Source: Haloarcula litorea (GTDB lineage: Archaea; Halobacteriota; Halobacteria; Halobacteriales; Haloarculaceae). From it: a stretch of 64,000 bases of DNA. Under the pieces are notes generated by a model that was not told where the DNA came from, did no database searches, and worked only from the letters and a program-made list of their open reading frames with translations. The stretch covers positions 1 to 64,000 of the forward strand of contig NZ_CP119781.1 of NCBI RefSeq assembly GCF_029338195.1, given 5' to 3'. Positions 50,774 through 61,900 of the stretch are shown in pieces (position 1 is the stretch's first letter; each line of letters begins with the position of its first letter). The position numbers and the translations under genes are program-made.

Positions 50774-53700
50774 CGGGGCTTTCCTCCATCTTTTCTCGGA
50801 ACGTGATTTCGAGCGGTTCTGCCTGCGCAATCTGGCTCTCGCCGTTCACGTAGACGCGATCGTACGATTCGCTGTTGAATTCGTCGTCGAACCAATTTTT
50901 CTCTTCTTCGTAGTCAATGTCCTCCGTCCGTCGCCACGCTGTGAGGACTGTTTCAACCCCTGATTCAGTATCGACCTCACACTCGGTCACAACGTAATTT
51001 CGATCCTGATGCGTCTCGTGCCAGTACTGTCGGACATCAGCTCCGATGAGGTAGTGGAACGTCTCGACGAGGTCAACGGTCGTGGGCTCTCGGCTTGCTC
51101 CGTTCTGTTCGATCTTCAATTCGTGGCTGAACGGCTCCTCGAACGTACTTTCGGGTACAAGGGAAGCGCTGTCTTGTGACTCAAAATCAAGCATATATCC
51201 CGACGTATAGTCGTCCACTTCTTCCTCCAAGTAATCCTGCAGGGGACCGCTGGATTCATTCAGAATAATATTGTTGAGTGCATCCTCGTAGGATTCAAGA
51301 CGGTGGTATTTCACCAAGTGTGTCTGACCGTTGCGATTTTGTGGAACCCCTTCTGACCAATTTTGACTAAAGGCGATTTTTTGAATACGTGGACGAACAA
51401 GACTGTCAAAATATTCGCCCATCTCTGTAATCAGATACTCCCGATTAGATTCTTCCTCAGCGTTCATTTCCATCACAGCTTGAGCGGTGGTACCTGACCC
51501 AGCGAAGAAGTCTGCTACAGTCGCATTAGGCAAGTCTCTCGCAGTAACTTGGATGACTCGCTTTATTAGCTGAGTTGGCTTAGGAGTGTCAAAAGTACTG
51601 TATTCAAATAGCGATTTAAGTTCCGAAGTTGCGGCATCAGTGTGGCTCGCAAATTCGTAATCCCAGAAGTTGATTGGAGTCATCCCATCCCTAACTTCTG
51701 ATAGGAATAGTTTCATATCGGGTATTTCAGATTCTCCATCTTGGCCCCACCAAATTTTATCCTCTTCGACGAGTTTTTCGAATTCTTCTTCCGAACGTCT
51801 CCAAGCTTTCTGCTCGCCAGTAGGGACAGTTGTTTCTCCCGTGTTGGGATTTGTTATTGGGTATGAGAGTTGAGGGCGATCATTAGCGGAACGTGGATTG
51901 GTAAATGGGATAGCCTTCCAGGGACCTCTATCATCATTATCTGGATTGTCATACCGCTCGTCTGCCTCGTCCTCTCGAGGAAACAGACATTCTTGAAATT
52001 GGTCTGTCTTACTGTAAGCTAACAGGTAATCTATTACAGAGGTGAACTGGTCCGTATTATTACTACGAGTATATCTTTTCTGCCACGATATTTGGCTCAC
52101 GAAGTTATCCTCTCCAAATACCTGATTGAGAAGCAGCTTCAGCCTCGACTGCTCATTGTCGTCAATATTGACGAATATCGCGCCGTCGGGGGAGAGAATA
52201 GATCGACCTAGATGGAGACGATCGTTCATCATGGAAAGCCATGACGAGTGCTGATAGTTGTCTTTGTACGGGAAACTTTTCCCGCCCGTATTGTACGGTG
52301 GATCAATATACGTACAGTCGACTTCGTTCCGGTACTTCTGTATGAGGAGATTTAGTGCTTGGAAGTTTTCGCTATTTACCAGAACACCATCTGTGGACTC
52401 TTCGATATTCTCGAAGGTGGACAGGAGTTTCAATTTGAACTCATAGTTGAACAGCGCGGTGTCGATCATCACATAGGGGTGATTGTTCAGGAAAGTCTGG
52501 TCGAACTCACCCTGCCACTTTAGATCCGTGTCCCACTGGTCCGTGTTGTAGACATCCTGCCACTGTTCAAGCTGCTCATCGTTTTCGAGTATAACGTCGT
52601 AGAGGTCGTCAGGGACCTGGTCGAGCGTGACCATATAGTCGGTCTGCACGACGAACTTCTTCTTCTCGAAGAGTCGCTTTTGGAAGTCCTCTATCTGCGC
52701 AAGGAACGAAATGATGCGTTCTGCGATATTTCGCACCGTACGAGCCCGCAGCATCGGTGGAGACGGCCCGTCATCAGCCTTAATCAGTTCGTCGACGTCG
52801 AGAACCTCGTTCTGAAGGAAGAACTCAAGTTCGCCCTCAAGGAACTTCTGGAGATCCTTGTGGACGAAGTAGTCCATAGAGTTCTCAGAGACGTACCGCG
52901 TAAGGTGGCTATTTAGCACGGTGGAGCCCGCACCATCGTCCTTCTCAGTGGTGAGAATACGTTCGACTCCTTCGTCCTCGACGTGGCCTAGGATACGTCC
53001 TTCGAGAGCATCACACCGCATCTCGGGTGTCATGTGCGCGAAGGAGCTTCGGTCGTTGCCCGTAGTCTCGTTATACGCCTCGACGTAATCGTCGGCCTCG
53101 TTTTCGGTGATTTGCCGGTATTGGAACCAGATTGTCACCGTCTGTTCGTCAGAGTCTGTTGAAACCGGCTCCTCCCGGCCGAGCATAAAGTATCGACTGT
53201 CCCCTTTGAGGTTATCCTGTGGAATATCTGCCTGCCTTAGGCGGAACTCGACGGTCCACTCATCGGTCTCAAACCGATAGTCTGTGAAGTGCTCACCCGT
53301 TTTGACGTAGTACTGGTCGTTGTTCGCCCAGTGGAAGTACGTCTCTTCCCCGTTGTACGGGACGTAGAATTTCGAGTCCTTTGAGGAGATACGCCGCTTG
53401 GTGTGGAAGTCCCCGTCCTCGTAGTATCGAGAGAAGAACCGATACAGGTCGTTGAAGATACGGGCTTCCGTCTCCTCAGCGACGGCGACCTCTTCCCGAG
53501 TCTCCCAGAGGTCCTGATACTCCTCTAGATCTTTTTGTCCGAGGTTCGCGTACTGGTCTTTCAGTGACCCATCGGGGTTGAAAATATCATCTTCCCATCC
53601 CTTCTGGAGTTCTTCGGCTTTCTCTTCGAGTTCCTCCTCGATCTCGGCGCGCTTCGCATCGGCCAGAGATTCGAGACTCTCGTCGACGGCGTCAAGAAGA

Positions 53701-53852
53701 TCGTCTTCGATGAACTGCTCAATTCGGTCTCGACGCTGGTTCAGTATGCGGTAGACACCAAAGTCCAGATCGGAAGCGTCGAACTGGAAGAGATCCCGTA
53801 GCAGTTCCTGAAGCTGTTCTCGATTTTCGTCTCGTGTAACTTGCGTAGACAT
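50763..53852 (-). CDS. mod: type III adenine methyltransferase (Mod)
   Basis: A 1029-residue protein. The first 480 residues are charged and coiled, probably specificity and Res contact. Motif IV CTYIDPPYNTGGKSFPYKDN (about residue 515) precedes motif I ATVADFFAGSGTTAQAVME (about 782), the beta-class N6-adenine order. It supplies site recognition and self-protection for Res. Larger than many type III Mod proteins (about 650), so the N-terminal extension is notable. Intact. Confidence 0.88.
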   Translation of the reverse strand: MSTQVTRDENREQLQELLRDLFQFDASDLDFGVYRILNQRRDRIEQFIEDDLLDAVDESLESLADAKRAEIEEELEEKAEELQKGWEDDIFNPDGSLKDQYANLGQKDLEEYQDLWETREEVAVAEETEARIFNDLYRFFSRYYEDGDFHTKRRISSKDSKFYVPYNGEETYFHWANNDQYYVKTGEHFTDYRFETDEWTVEFRLRQADIPQDNLKGDSRYFMLGREEPVSTDSDEQTVTIWFQYRQITENEADDYVEAYNETTGNDRSSFAHMTPEMRCDALEGRILGHVEDEGVERILTTEKDDGAGSTVLNSHLTRYVSENSMDYFVHKDLQKFLEGELEFFLQNEVLDVDELIKADDGPSPPMLRARTVRNIAERIISFLAQIEDFQKRLFEKKKFVVQTDYMVTLDQVPDDLYDVILENDEQLEQWQDVYNTDQWDTDLKWQGEFDQTFLNNHPYVMIDTALFNYEFKLKLLSTFENIEESTDGVLVNSENFQALNLLIQKYRNEVDCTYIDPPYNTGGKSFPYKDNYQHSSWLSMMNDRLHLGRSILSPDGAIFVNIDDNEQSRLKLLLNQVFGEDNFVSQISWQKRYTRSNNTDQFTSVIDYLLAYSKTDQFQECLFPREDEADERYDNPDNDDRGPWKAIPFTNPRSANDRPQLSYPITNPNTGETTVPTGEQKAWRRSEEEFEKLVEEDKIWWGQDGESEIPDMKLFLSEVRDGMTPINFWDYEFASHTDAATSELKSLFEYSTFDTPKPTQLIKRVIQVTARDLPNATVADFFAGSGTTAQAVMEMNAEEESNREYLITEMGEYFDSLVRPRIQKIAFSQNWSEGVPQNRNGQTHLVKYHRLESYEDALNNIILNESSGPLQDYLEEEVDDYTSGYMLDFESQDSASLVPESTFEEPFSHELKIEQNGASREPTTVDLVETFHYLIGADVRQYWHETHQDRNYVVTECEVDTESGVETVLTAWRRTEDIDYEEEKNWFDDEFNSESYDRVYVNGESQIAQAEPLEITFREKMEESPDVA

Positions 53853-53854
53853 GA

Positions 53855-54046
53855 TTAGGTTCGTGATTGGAGGGGCCGATCAGACTGATATGCACCGAGG
53901 ATCGCAATCCCAATGTTCCTGTCGGATAGTCGTTCTTCAACTCCGTCTTCCGTATGGTATTTGACCATCCGTATGAGGCTATGTTGCAGTATTTCTGACC
54001 AGCCGTTGTAAAAATATCCGTTCGGTTCTGGGGTGGTACATCTCAT
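53855..54046 (-). CDS. 63-residue protein between the ATPase and Mod genes
   Basis: Reads MRCTTPEPNGYFYNGWSEIL, then MVKYHTEDGVEERLSDRNIG and ends AYQSDRPLQSRT. The stop lies 2 bases before the Mod ATG, and the start lies next to the ATPase stop, so it is packed into the operon and probably translated. Unrecognised; may link ATPase and methylase. Confidence 0.6.
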   Translation of the reverse strand: MRCTTPEPNGYFYNGWSEILQHSLIRMVKYHTEDGVEERLSDRNIGIAILGAYQSDRPLQSRT

Positions 54047-54048
54047 GG

Positions 54049-55755
54049 TTAGCAAATGAGGAGGAACAGCCAGTAGGGAATGTAACAGAGGTTGACGCCA
54101 TCTCGCTCTACAACGAGTGAACCCGACTGCGTCACTTCCTTTGGCAGACTATCCGCAATGATGAACCTGTAGGGAGCTTCGTAATCGAGGTCGAGAAGCT
54201 CCTCTCCGCCGGGTTTCGGGTGCTTCCCGACAGTAGGATCGAATTCCACTGCGATTTCATCAGCATTCCCTGCGTGTGGATGATAAGAGAGAACGAACGG
54301 GACAGTTACCCCATCCTCATTGTGGAGGATGTAGTCGACGGTCCCCGACTCAGTCTCGAAGTATTCGACCTGAGGGTCCTCGTCACCCGAGCCGCCAACC
54401 CTCCACGCCAGTCGCTTAGCATGGTCGAACGCGACGGTTCGAGCTAGCTTGTACTCGAACTCGTGATTGAGCGATTGCGTCTTCTCGTAGGTCTCGAATC
54501 CGTGGTGTTCCTGACGTTGAGACAGAAGTACAACATGGCGCGGATTCCGGAGATAGAGTCGTGTACGACGGTGGCGTTGAAGTGAGAAGTCGTGGGATTC
54601 CGAAACGGAGAGTCCGTCATCCAGGACGGATAGGTACGAATCGATAGTCCGCCGATCGACTTCCAGCTGATCGCTGATGTCCGTATATCGAAGCTCATTC
54701 CCAGCTTGGCTCGCAGCTAATGAAGCGATTCGATGGAGGTTCTCTGGTCGTTGAATCGATTCATACTCTGCGAGTTCCTTGTAGAGATACAGGAGGAGGT
54801 GAGATCGGATGAGCTCGTTTTTGACCGGAGTTTCCGTAGCGCGTAGGAAGATTCCACCTTTCTGCAGGTACTCCCGAGCGGCCTCATACAGGCCATCTCG
54901 CTCAACGTCGGAGAAGGCTTCAAAGCAAAGCTGATTCAGCGACGCGACCGCGTCGTCCAAGTTTTCCGATTCCGACAAATTACTTCGGACATCCTTTATC
55001 AATGCCTCCCCGTCCATACTCCTCGTTTGATGCGACTCCACACGAAGAGCAAAATCAGGGTCCGTTTCGAGTAACGCAGAGTCATCATAAGCTCCCTGCT
55101 TGATGGTGTCGATGAACTTCATCGGCAGCATCGCACGAGGATAATTGATTTTGGCATCGCTTGAGGCCGAGGTCCCACGTAGGTCAACCTGCGATTCTAC
55201 AATGCCGGTGAGCAATAGATAGGTATCATCATCTACGAGGTCTAGAAGAGCGCTCTGTTCATCTTCGTCGAGTCGCAGAGCCCCAATATCGTCGAGGATG
55301 ATGTACTTACGACCCCGACGTGGGGCGACGTGAGAACGGAAATAGTCGATAACGTTTTCCAGTTTTTCCACAGCGCTGCTTGAAGGTTCGAGATGGTAGA
55401 GAGAATCCTCAAGAGGGACATAGAGAATCTGGCGTGGATCAACGGATCCGACAATATCTAAATCACGATGGCCGGGAGAGAAGTCAACGGTGTCTGAATC
55501 AAGGATTGCAGCGATGAATTGCTGAAGAAGCGTCGTTTTGCCGATTCCGGTCGGTCCGTAAATGGGATATACGAGACTCTCAGTACCGTCTTCTCGCTCG
55601 TCATCAATGGACTGCAGTACTTTGAGTAAGTCTGATCGTGGGTCTAGAGAAGCGGTTTGTTCTAACTCAGATAGTGAACCATTGCCTGTATCCCACCATT
55701 CGTTATGCCATTCAGCGTCTGCGATGAAATCAGAACCGTCAGATGGGTCTGTCAT
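54049..55755 (-). CDS. AAA ATPase with DUF4143-like C-terminus
   Basis: A 568-residue protein. The ATG at 55755 (MTDPSDGSDFIADAEWHNEW) is chosen because TTTATAC lies 27 bases upstream. Walker A YPIYGPTGIGKTTLLQQF, Walker B KYIILDDIGALRL, a winged helix (LRYTDISDQLEVDRRTIDSYL) and a C-terminal nuclease-like domain (VEYFETESGTVDYILHNEDGV). This matches the AAA_14/DUF4143 group of stand-alone ATPases. It is the first gene of the restriction-modification operon, which suggests an added regulatory or sensor function. Confidence 0.82.
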   Translation of the reverse strand: MTDPSDGSDFIADAEWHNEWWDTGNGSLSELEQTASLDPRSDLLKVLQSIDDEREDGTESLVYPIYGPTGIGKTTLLQQFIAAILDSDTVDFSPGHRDLDIVGSVDPRQILYVPLEDSLYHLEPSSSAVEKLENVIDYFRSHVAPRRGRKYIILDDIGALRLDEDEQSALLDLVDDDTYLLLTGIVESQVDLRGTSASSDAKINYPRAMLPMKFIDTIKQGAYDDSALLETDPDFALRVESHQTRSMDGEALIKDVRSNLSESENLDDAVASLNQLCFEAFSDVERDGLYEAAREYLQKGGIFLRATETPVKNELIRSHLLLYLYKELAEYESIQRPENLHRIASLAASQAGNELRYTDISDQLEVDRRTIDSYLSVLDDGLSVSESHDFSLQRHRRTRLYLRNPRHVVLLSQRQEHHGFETYEKTQSLNHEFEYKLARTVAFDHAKRLAWRVGGSGDEDPQVEYFETESGTVDYILHNEDGVTVPFVLSYHPHAGNADEIAVEFDPTVGKHPKPGGEELLDLDYEAPYRFIIADSLPKEVTQSGSLVVERDGVNLCYIPYWLFLLIC

Positions 55756-55774
55756 AGAGGAACTTGACCCCGGC

Positions 55775-55788
55775 ATAGTATAAATATG
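55775..55788 (-). promoter_or_regulatory. TATA box of the R-M operon
   Basis: CATATTTATACTAT on the minus strand; TATA centre about 27 bases from the ATG at 55755, consistent with a leaderless archaeal transcript. The 55789-55997 interval is otherwise empty and separates the two divergent defence operons. Confidence 0.65.
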
Positions 55789-55997
55789 TAGCATCCTGAT
55801 GAGGCAAATTTCGGTTTTAGCGTAGCACCAACGTTCTTGTAGGTGGGCTGTGAGGACCCTCAATATGATATGTCCCCGTTTGTCTAGGTTCGCTTTCGAC
55901 TTACCCTACAAATCAGCAGCAGACTTTCAATCAAGGAGATTCTGGGCCAACCTCCGATCCACGAAGGAACAACTGGTGGTTGCGGGGGATCATAAGC

Positions 55998-58061
55998 GTG
56001 TCTGAGGTCCAGCATTTCGATGGGACGCTCATTACTGTTCCATTCGGGACTGGAGAGCCCAGATCAACAGTTACTGAGCAATATCAGGCCCTTCTGAAGG
56101 AATATAATCCAGAAGACATCCTCGTCATCACTGGATCTCCGACGAGCATGGAGACGTTTCGGGAGGAACTCAAAGACATAGCACCCGGATCAGCTGTCCC
56201 ACGTGTCACGTCCTTGGTCGTTCAAGCGACCGACGTCGTGAATCAGACCGATAACCGAGCGATTCTCTCAGACGCAATGCGTCGCGAGCTAGTCCATCGG
56301 TTCCTCGAAGAGCAAGAGTGGGACAGCGAGCATTTCAGGCGTGCAGCCAAGCAACCCTCCTTTCTGAGCGATATTGCCCAGCTCATGGAAACTGCCACAT
56401 GGCAGGATATATCCTTTGAGAAGACACCCGAGCTAATCGAAGTCGCAGAGCTCGTGGAGGCATTCCACGACTGGCTCGACGAACACGACCACCTCGAACG
56501 CGGCCAGCTGATCACTGAGGCGAATGCTGCGCTGTCGGAGTCCGAGAAACGAGATGACGTAGTCGATGTAGAGGCGATCCTCGCCGTCGAGTTTGAGGAG
56601 TTCCTACCGTTCGACCGTCGTTATCTCGCTACGGTAGCGGATGGGCTGGAACTCGTATGTGTAGCAGAAGAGAACGCAAGTGTTCGGCGTACATGGATCG
56701 AGCCGGGACCAATTACTGACTACGTCTCATTTTCGAGGAGAGAGTCTACTGCAAGGACAGCGCCCCCATCCCGACCGGCGGCGACAGGCGCATATCTAGC
56801 GACTGAAACCGTTCACGAAGATCCTGAGGTGGGAGAGGTGAACGTCATCCCGACAGAAACCGCCGACGAACAGATCAAGAAAGTCGCCGATGAAATCGAG
56901 CGGCTTCGAGATCGAGAGAACTGGGATTACGAGGAATTCGCCGTCGCACTGAAGCAGAGCGGTTCCGCAGTAATCGAGACTCTTCGTGCCTTCCAGCAGA
57001 CAGGGGTTCCGACAGAGTCATCGACTGTTACAGGGTTCGGCGATGACCCCGCTATTCGAGAGCTACTGCAAGTCGTTCGCTATCTGGCGGCCGATGATGA
57101 CGATGCTCGAACAGATCTGCTGGAAGCCTCGGTCTTAGACGAATCGATTCTGGCCTCTATCGAGCAGATGGAGGGCCTCTCGAGTCCGCTCAGACGGTGG
57201 GCGACCGAGTCAAACATGAAGGTTCGAATCGCTGAGGAGACGTCTCCACTGAACGTTCGTGCCCAATTTGGGAACGTTCGGCGGGCGTTCACGATGGCGG
57301 AGTTCGTAGAAGACACGCCGTTCATCGAAACGACCTGGGAGTCGTTCGCGACGATGCTTGAACGGGCCCACGAGTATGCCCCTCAACAGAACCAAACAAG
57401 TTCGACCGAACTTGACGGAGGTGTCCGAGTCGATCACTTACAGGCGATTAAAAACGGGTCCTTCCGAGCAGTCTTCTTGCTAGACATCGTCGACGAAGAG
57501 TATCCTGGAACTCCTTCCCTGACTCGGTTGTTTCCCCAAGAACGCCTCTCTGAGATGCCGGACTATCCGGGCGTAACACAGGTCGAGGCAGAAGATGTCA
57601 CTGACACCTTCCCGACCTCCTCGACAGCGTCAAGCCGCTCGTTCCGACGATACCATGCAGAGCACGCGCGACGGCGGCTCGCCATCGGAGCAACCGCTGC
57701 TGGCGACCGGCTGTACTTCTGTCTGTACAATCACAAAGACACCGCACTGGAAGAGCGTGCTCAGCCGTCGCGGTTTCTCACGGACGCGTACCGGCAGTTG
57801 CCGTGGGTGAAAGAAGCGACAGAATCAGAGATCAGGAGCCAGCGAAGAGCGGAAGAATATCTGCTCTCTCGCGTCGACAACGCCCTTGCAGACGTCCGTC
57901 GCTCTCACAGCCAGGATGTGACGGTCTCTCTCGACGAGGTCGAAGCTGAGCTTTCGGAGATTCAGCACCTCCTCAGTGAAAGCGGAACCCGTGGCGAGCA
58001 GCTTCGGGATGCGCTGCAAGCACGTATCGAGTTCGCCGCTGGAGGGGTTCGACGTGACTGA
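55998..58061 (+). CDS. AddB/AdnA-like inactive helicase subunit
   Basis: About 687 residues from GTG at 55998, preceded by GGGGGAT. The N-terminus has a ghost P-loop (ITVPFGTGEPRSTVTEQY) without GKT. SF1-type landmarks remain: RFLEEQEWDSEHFRRAAKQ, a QIKKVADEIERL segment and YHAEHARRRLAIGATAAGDR, the motif VI analogue. This pattern matches the B-type subunit of AddAB-like systems. It overlaps the nuclease gene by 8 bases and is first in a three-gene operon with UvrD helicase-nuclease. Confidence 0.8.
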   Translation: MSEVQHFDGTLITVPFGTGEPRSTVTEQYQALLKEYNPEDILVITGSPTSMETFREELKDIAPGSAVPRVTSLVVQATDVVNQTDNRAILSDAMRRELVHRFLEEQEWDSEHFRRAAKQPSFLSDIAQLMETATWQDISFEKTPELIEVAELVEAFHDWLDEHDHLERGQLITEANAALSESEKRDDVVDVEAILAVEFEEFLPFDRRYLATVADGLELVCVAEENASVRRTWIEPGPITDYVSFSRRESTARTAPPSRPAATGAYLATETVHEDPEVGEVNVIPTETADEQIKKVADEIERLRDRENWDYEEFAVALKQSGSAVIETLRAFQQTGVPTESSTVTGFGDDPAIRELLQVVRYLAADDDDARTDLLEASVLDESILASIEQMEGLSSPLRRWATESNMKVRIAEETSPLNVRAQFGNVRRAFTMAEFVEDTPFIETTWESFATMLERAHEYAPQQNQTSSTELDGGVRVDHLQAIKNGSFRAVFLLDIVDEEYPGTPSLTRLFPQERLSEMPDYPGVTQVEAEDVTDTFPTSSTASSRSFRRYHAEHARRRLAIGATAAGDRLYFCLYNHKDTALEERAQPSRFLTDAYRQLPWVKEATESEIRSQRRAEEYLLSRVDNALADVRRSHSQDVTVSLDEVEAELSEIQHLLSESGTRGEQLRDALQARIEFAAGGVRRD

Positions 58062-58962
58062 CGTTACCTTCCTCTCACCGTCGCGCCTCGCGACCTACGC
58101 GGACTGCCAGCGTAAGTTCGATTATGAGTACGTACAGAAGGTCAACGCCCCAGAGAAGACACGGTTGTACCTGAACCAGGGGCGGGCCTATCACGGAACG
58201 ATCGAGGTAGTCTGCGAAGCAACTAACCCAGAAGATGACGCCCAGCTCATCTACGATCGGGCAGTAGAGGCATTCCCTGAGCAATGGAGAGAGCATATCT
58301 CTCCGGACGAGTACGCGTCAAACGCTCACCAGGAATACCAGCGCCTCGAAAATCTAGAGGCAATCAAGACCTTCTTTGACCCTGATGGTGGCCACGGCAT
58401 CGATCACGCTCGTCAATCCGTTGCGACGGAGAAGTGGCTCGATTGCGTCGAGAACGGCCTCGGATTGCGTGGGAGAGCCGATAATATTCTCCGGACGGAC
58501 GAAGGGATCCACGTCATCGATTACAAGCGGAAGCTCAGGGACGTAATTACGTCCAATACTGCTAGCGTCCTTGAGGACCATCTAGACGGAACGGATCACG
58601 ACCCGAAGAGAGTCAAGAACGTATTCCAGGCGGCCACATACATCGAGGGCGTCAAACAATCTGACCTCTACGAGGACGGGATGAATATTCGATTCAGTTT
58701 CTACGGTCTCCTGAATCACACGTCGTTCGAAAGTACACCAGACGGATATGAAATCTCTATACGAGGCTATCCACGCGATACCACAGACATCTACGAAGAG
58801 TATCATGACACGATATGGAATCTCCTACAACGTGCACACGAAGGGATCACGAGCGGCTCTCACGACCCAGATCCGTTCCCACTCATTCACGATGAGGCCT
58901 GTCCCGACTGCAAGTACCGAGAGATGTGCACAGAATCTCTCGCAGAGGGGGTGAAGCGATGA
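58054..58962 (+). CDS. RecB/Cas4-like nuclease with iron-sulfur cysteines
   Basis: A 302-residue protein from GTG at 58054 (VTDVTFLSPSRLATYADCQR). Nuclease core: GLRGRADNILRTDEGIHVIDYKRK (D and ExK/DxK residues). The N-terminal cysteine YADCQRKF plus C-terminal DEACPDCKYREMC supply four cysteines for a 4Fe-4S cluster as in Cas4, AddB and RecB-family nucleases. Overlaps both neighbours by a few bases (GTGACTGA upstream, ATGA downstream). Likely separates the nuclease domain normally fused to AddB. Confidence 0.85.
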   Translation: MTDVTFLSPSRLATYADCQRKFDYEYVQKVNAPEKTRLYLNQGRAYHGTIEVVCEATNPEDDAQLIYDRAVEAFPEQWREHISPDEYASNAHQEYQRLENLEAIKTFFDPDGGHGIDHARQSVATEKWLDCVENGLGLRGRADNILRTDEGIHVIDYKRKLRDVITSNTASVLEDHLDGTDHDPKRVKNVFQAATYIEGVKQSDLYEDGMNIRFSFYGLLNHTSFESTPDGYEISIRGYPRDTTDIYEEYHDTIWNLLQRAHEGITSGSHDPDPFPLIHDEACPDCKYREMCTESLAEGVKR

Positions 58963-61900
58963 GCGACGACGTGCCTGATTGGCACCCAACCATCGAGGAC
59001 GATGAGGATCCGAAGCCACAGCAGCGGACGATCATCGAGTCGGAGCGGTATCCCATGCGGGTCCTCGCAGGTGCGGGGACCGGAAAGACGTTCACAATGG
59101 TCCGGAAAATCGAGAACCTCATTGACGAGCACGGAGTTTCTCCGGATCGGATTCTCGCGTTGACCTTCACCAACAACGCCGCTGATTCGATGCGTGAGAA
59201 ACTCAACGCAAAACTCGGACCCGCAGGGTATGACGTCGACGCGTATACGTACCACTCTATCTGCAACGAGATACTGACGGACTATGCCTATGATGCGGGA
59301 TTAGATCCAGACTTCGAGATCGCAACGGATGCTGAAAAGTACGTCATCGTGCTCGATGTCCTCGACGAAATCGACTACCGTGCCGTCAAACCCAACGTCT
59401 ACGGCCCAGATTCATACGTGAGCGGCGTCGCATCGAAACTCCTCTCCTTTATCGGGTCGATGAAGCGAAGTGGGATTTCGCCCGCAGAGATCGAGGAGTA
59501 TCTCGGGTCACCGGAACAAGTCTATGAGCTCGATGCTGTGCCAGACCGTGTTGAGGAGATTGCAAGTGACCATCTTGGTGGTCGTTCAGTTTCGACCGTT
59601 CTCGACGGCATCCCGGATACACGAGCCGACCTCGTCGCAGAACGGGATACCCTCCGCGATGAAGGATTAGAGGCGAGCATCAAAGACTTCCTCGACCGAC
59701 TCGTTGACCTCTGTGACGCACTCGAAGTAGCGTTTGAGGAGCATGAGGCTGGTCGGCGGTCGCTTCCCGAGGATGCACACAAGCTGCCGAAATACCTCCT
59801 TGGAGGGTACAGTAGTGCTCCGAGCGGGATACCAAACGACCTGAAGCTCGAACTGACAGACTACCTCCGAAACACTCTCGACGAGTGCAAAACTGCCCTG
59901 GATTTGAACACAGGGTATGAGGCATACGAGCGAGAGCTCGACCGTCGAAATCTGCTCGACTTCGATGGTCTCGTGGTCAAGACAGTAGAGCTGCTCGAGA
60001 CTGACGTCGGAGAGGGTCTGGGCGACCGATGGGACTACGTTTTCTGTGACGAGTTCCAGGACACTGATCGTCTCCAGTTCGACCTCATTACATCCCTCGT
60101 CTCAGAGGATCGCCTATTCGTCGTGGGCGATGACGACCAAGCAATCTACGAATGGCGCGGCGCGAACGTCGCAAACATCACTGACGAACTCGACGACGTC
60201 TTCGGGCCCGACCTGGAAGACGAACCGCTAGAACAGAACTTCCGGTCACGTCAGCCCATTCTCGACCTCGCAAATGAAGCACTAGAGCAGTTAGCGGATC
60301 GGCGGAGTACGAAAACGCTCACGCGTGTCGACGAACCCAACTTCGACGGAGACACGGTCGCAGTCGTTGAGGAAGCCGACGACGAAGACGACCGAGCTGT
60401 GCAGTTGGTGACTGTCACCCGAAATCTTCTGAGTGGCGATGCAGAAGCAATAGATCGGGCGTACGATCCGGGGGAGATAGCACTCCTCGTTCGGAATAAT
60501 GACCACGCAACCCCAATTCTCGAAGGGTTCGACGAGGCAGGAATACCCTATCAGGTTGCGGGAGATCTCTCCACGGAATCAATCGGGGTCGGCACCGTCG
60601 TTGCCTATCTAAAGGCGCTGGCTCGTCCCGAAGAAGACGACGTAAGCTGGAACCGGGTACTGACGATGCGTTACCGTCTCACCGATGCTGATCTGCGTCG
60701 TGTCAATAGCCACGATGACGGTACATATGCTGGAGTATGCAACCAACCCCTCGAAGTATTCGATGAGCCCGACCGTATTCAGGAAGTACGAGAACACATT
60801 TCTCGCCTTCTCAAACTACGTGAAACAGCCTCCCTCAGCCACCTTTACCGGAAACTCAAACGCCTGACCAACATCGATTGGTACCTCAGCGAGCAAGAGC
60901 GTCGTGACCTGGCGCAACTGGACGAGATTATCGACCAGTATGGAAACGACGCTGTACAGCCCCCACTCACGCCGCAATTCATCGATTCGCTGCAGCATTA
61001 TGACTCGCTCCTCGAGGAGAGCGGGTCGGCACCGACAAGTCAGCCAGAACTGGCCAACGACGCGGTCAACGTCATGACCATTCACAAGAGTAAGGGACTC
61101 GACTTTCCCGTGGTTCTGATGCCCCGGTTGACCGCTGACGAGTGGGAACCAGGGTCACGAACCTACGACACATTCGAGTCAGCACTGTCTGAAGGTCCAG
61201 AATCAGTGTTCGACAAAGATCTCGTCGCACAAGATGCCAACGAGGCCCGCAGAATACTTCACGTGGGGATCACTCGTGCCGAAGAGATACTCGTACTCCA
61301 CGGAAGCAGAGAGGAAAACGACACAGACGACGAAAGGCCCGTACACGATGCTGTCGAGAGCATCCTTCCAGAATCCGTTCCCTGGCGGCCAAGTAACGGT
61401 CACCTCCCGATCTGGCGCGATTTACAGGAGTGTCTTCCATCGAACCATGCTGATTGGACAGCCTCTCTCGCGAGCACAGTAGTTGGGGACGTCTCTGGAC
61501 AAGTGACGTACGGCTCTGAGAACCTCTCAGCATCAGACGGACGAGACCGCGTGATCACATTCGGAAACAAGCTCATAGAAGGCTCAATCGAGAGAGAACC
61601 TGAGAACCGACGATTTTCAATTGACGCCCTGACTGGGCCAATGACCCCAAACCCGGCACTCCAACACAGTTACACCTCACTTGAGGCCTACGAGGAGTGC
61701 CCCCGACAGCACTTCCTGGACTACGTCGTCAACGGGTTCTCCGACTACCGTGAGAACGGCTATGGCGGAGACGGTATCTCACAGCGGATAGTCGGGCTTC
61801 TGTTTCACGATACCGCAGAAATCGCTGCGAAGGAACAGGCAGCAGAGCGAGCAGAATGGTACGCTATTTGTGAGCGGCTGGCCGGACAACGGCGTGCCAC

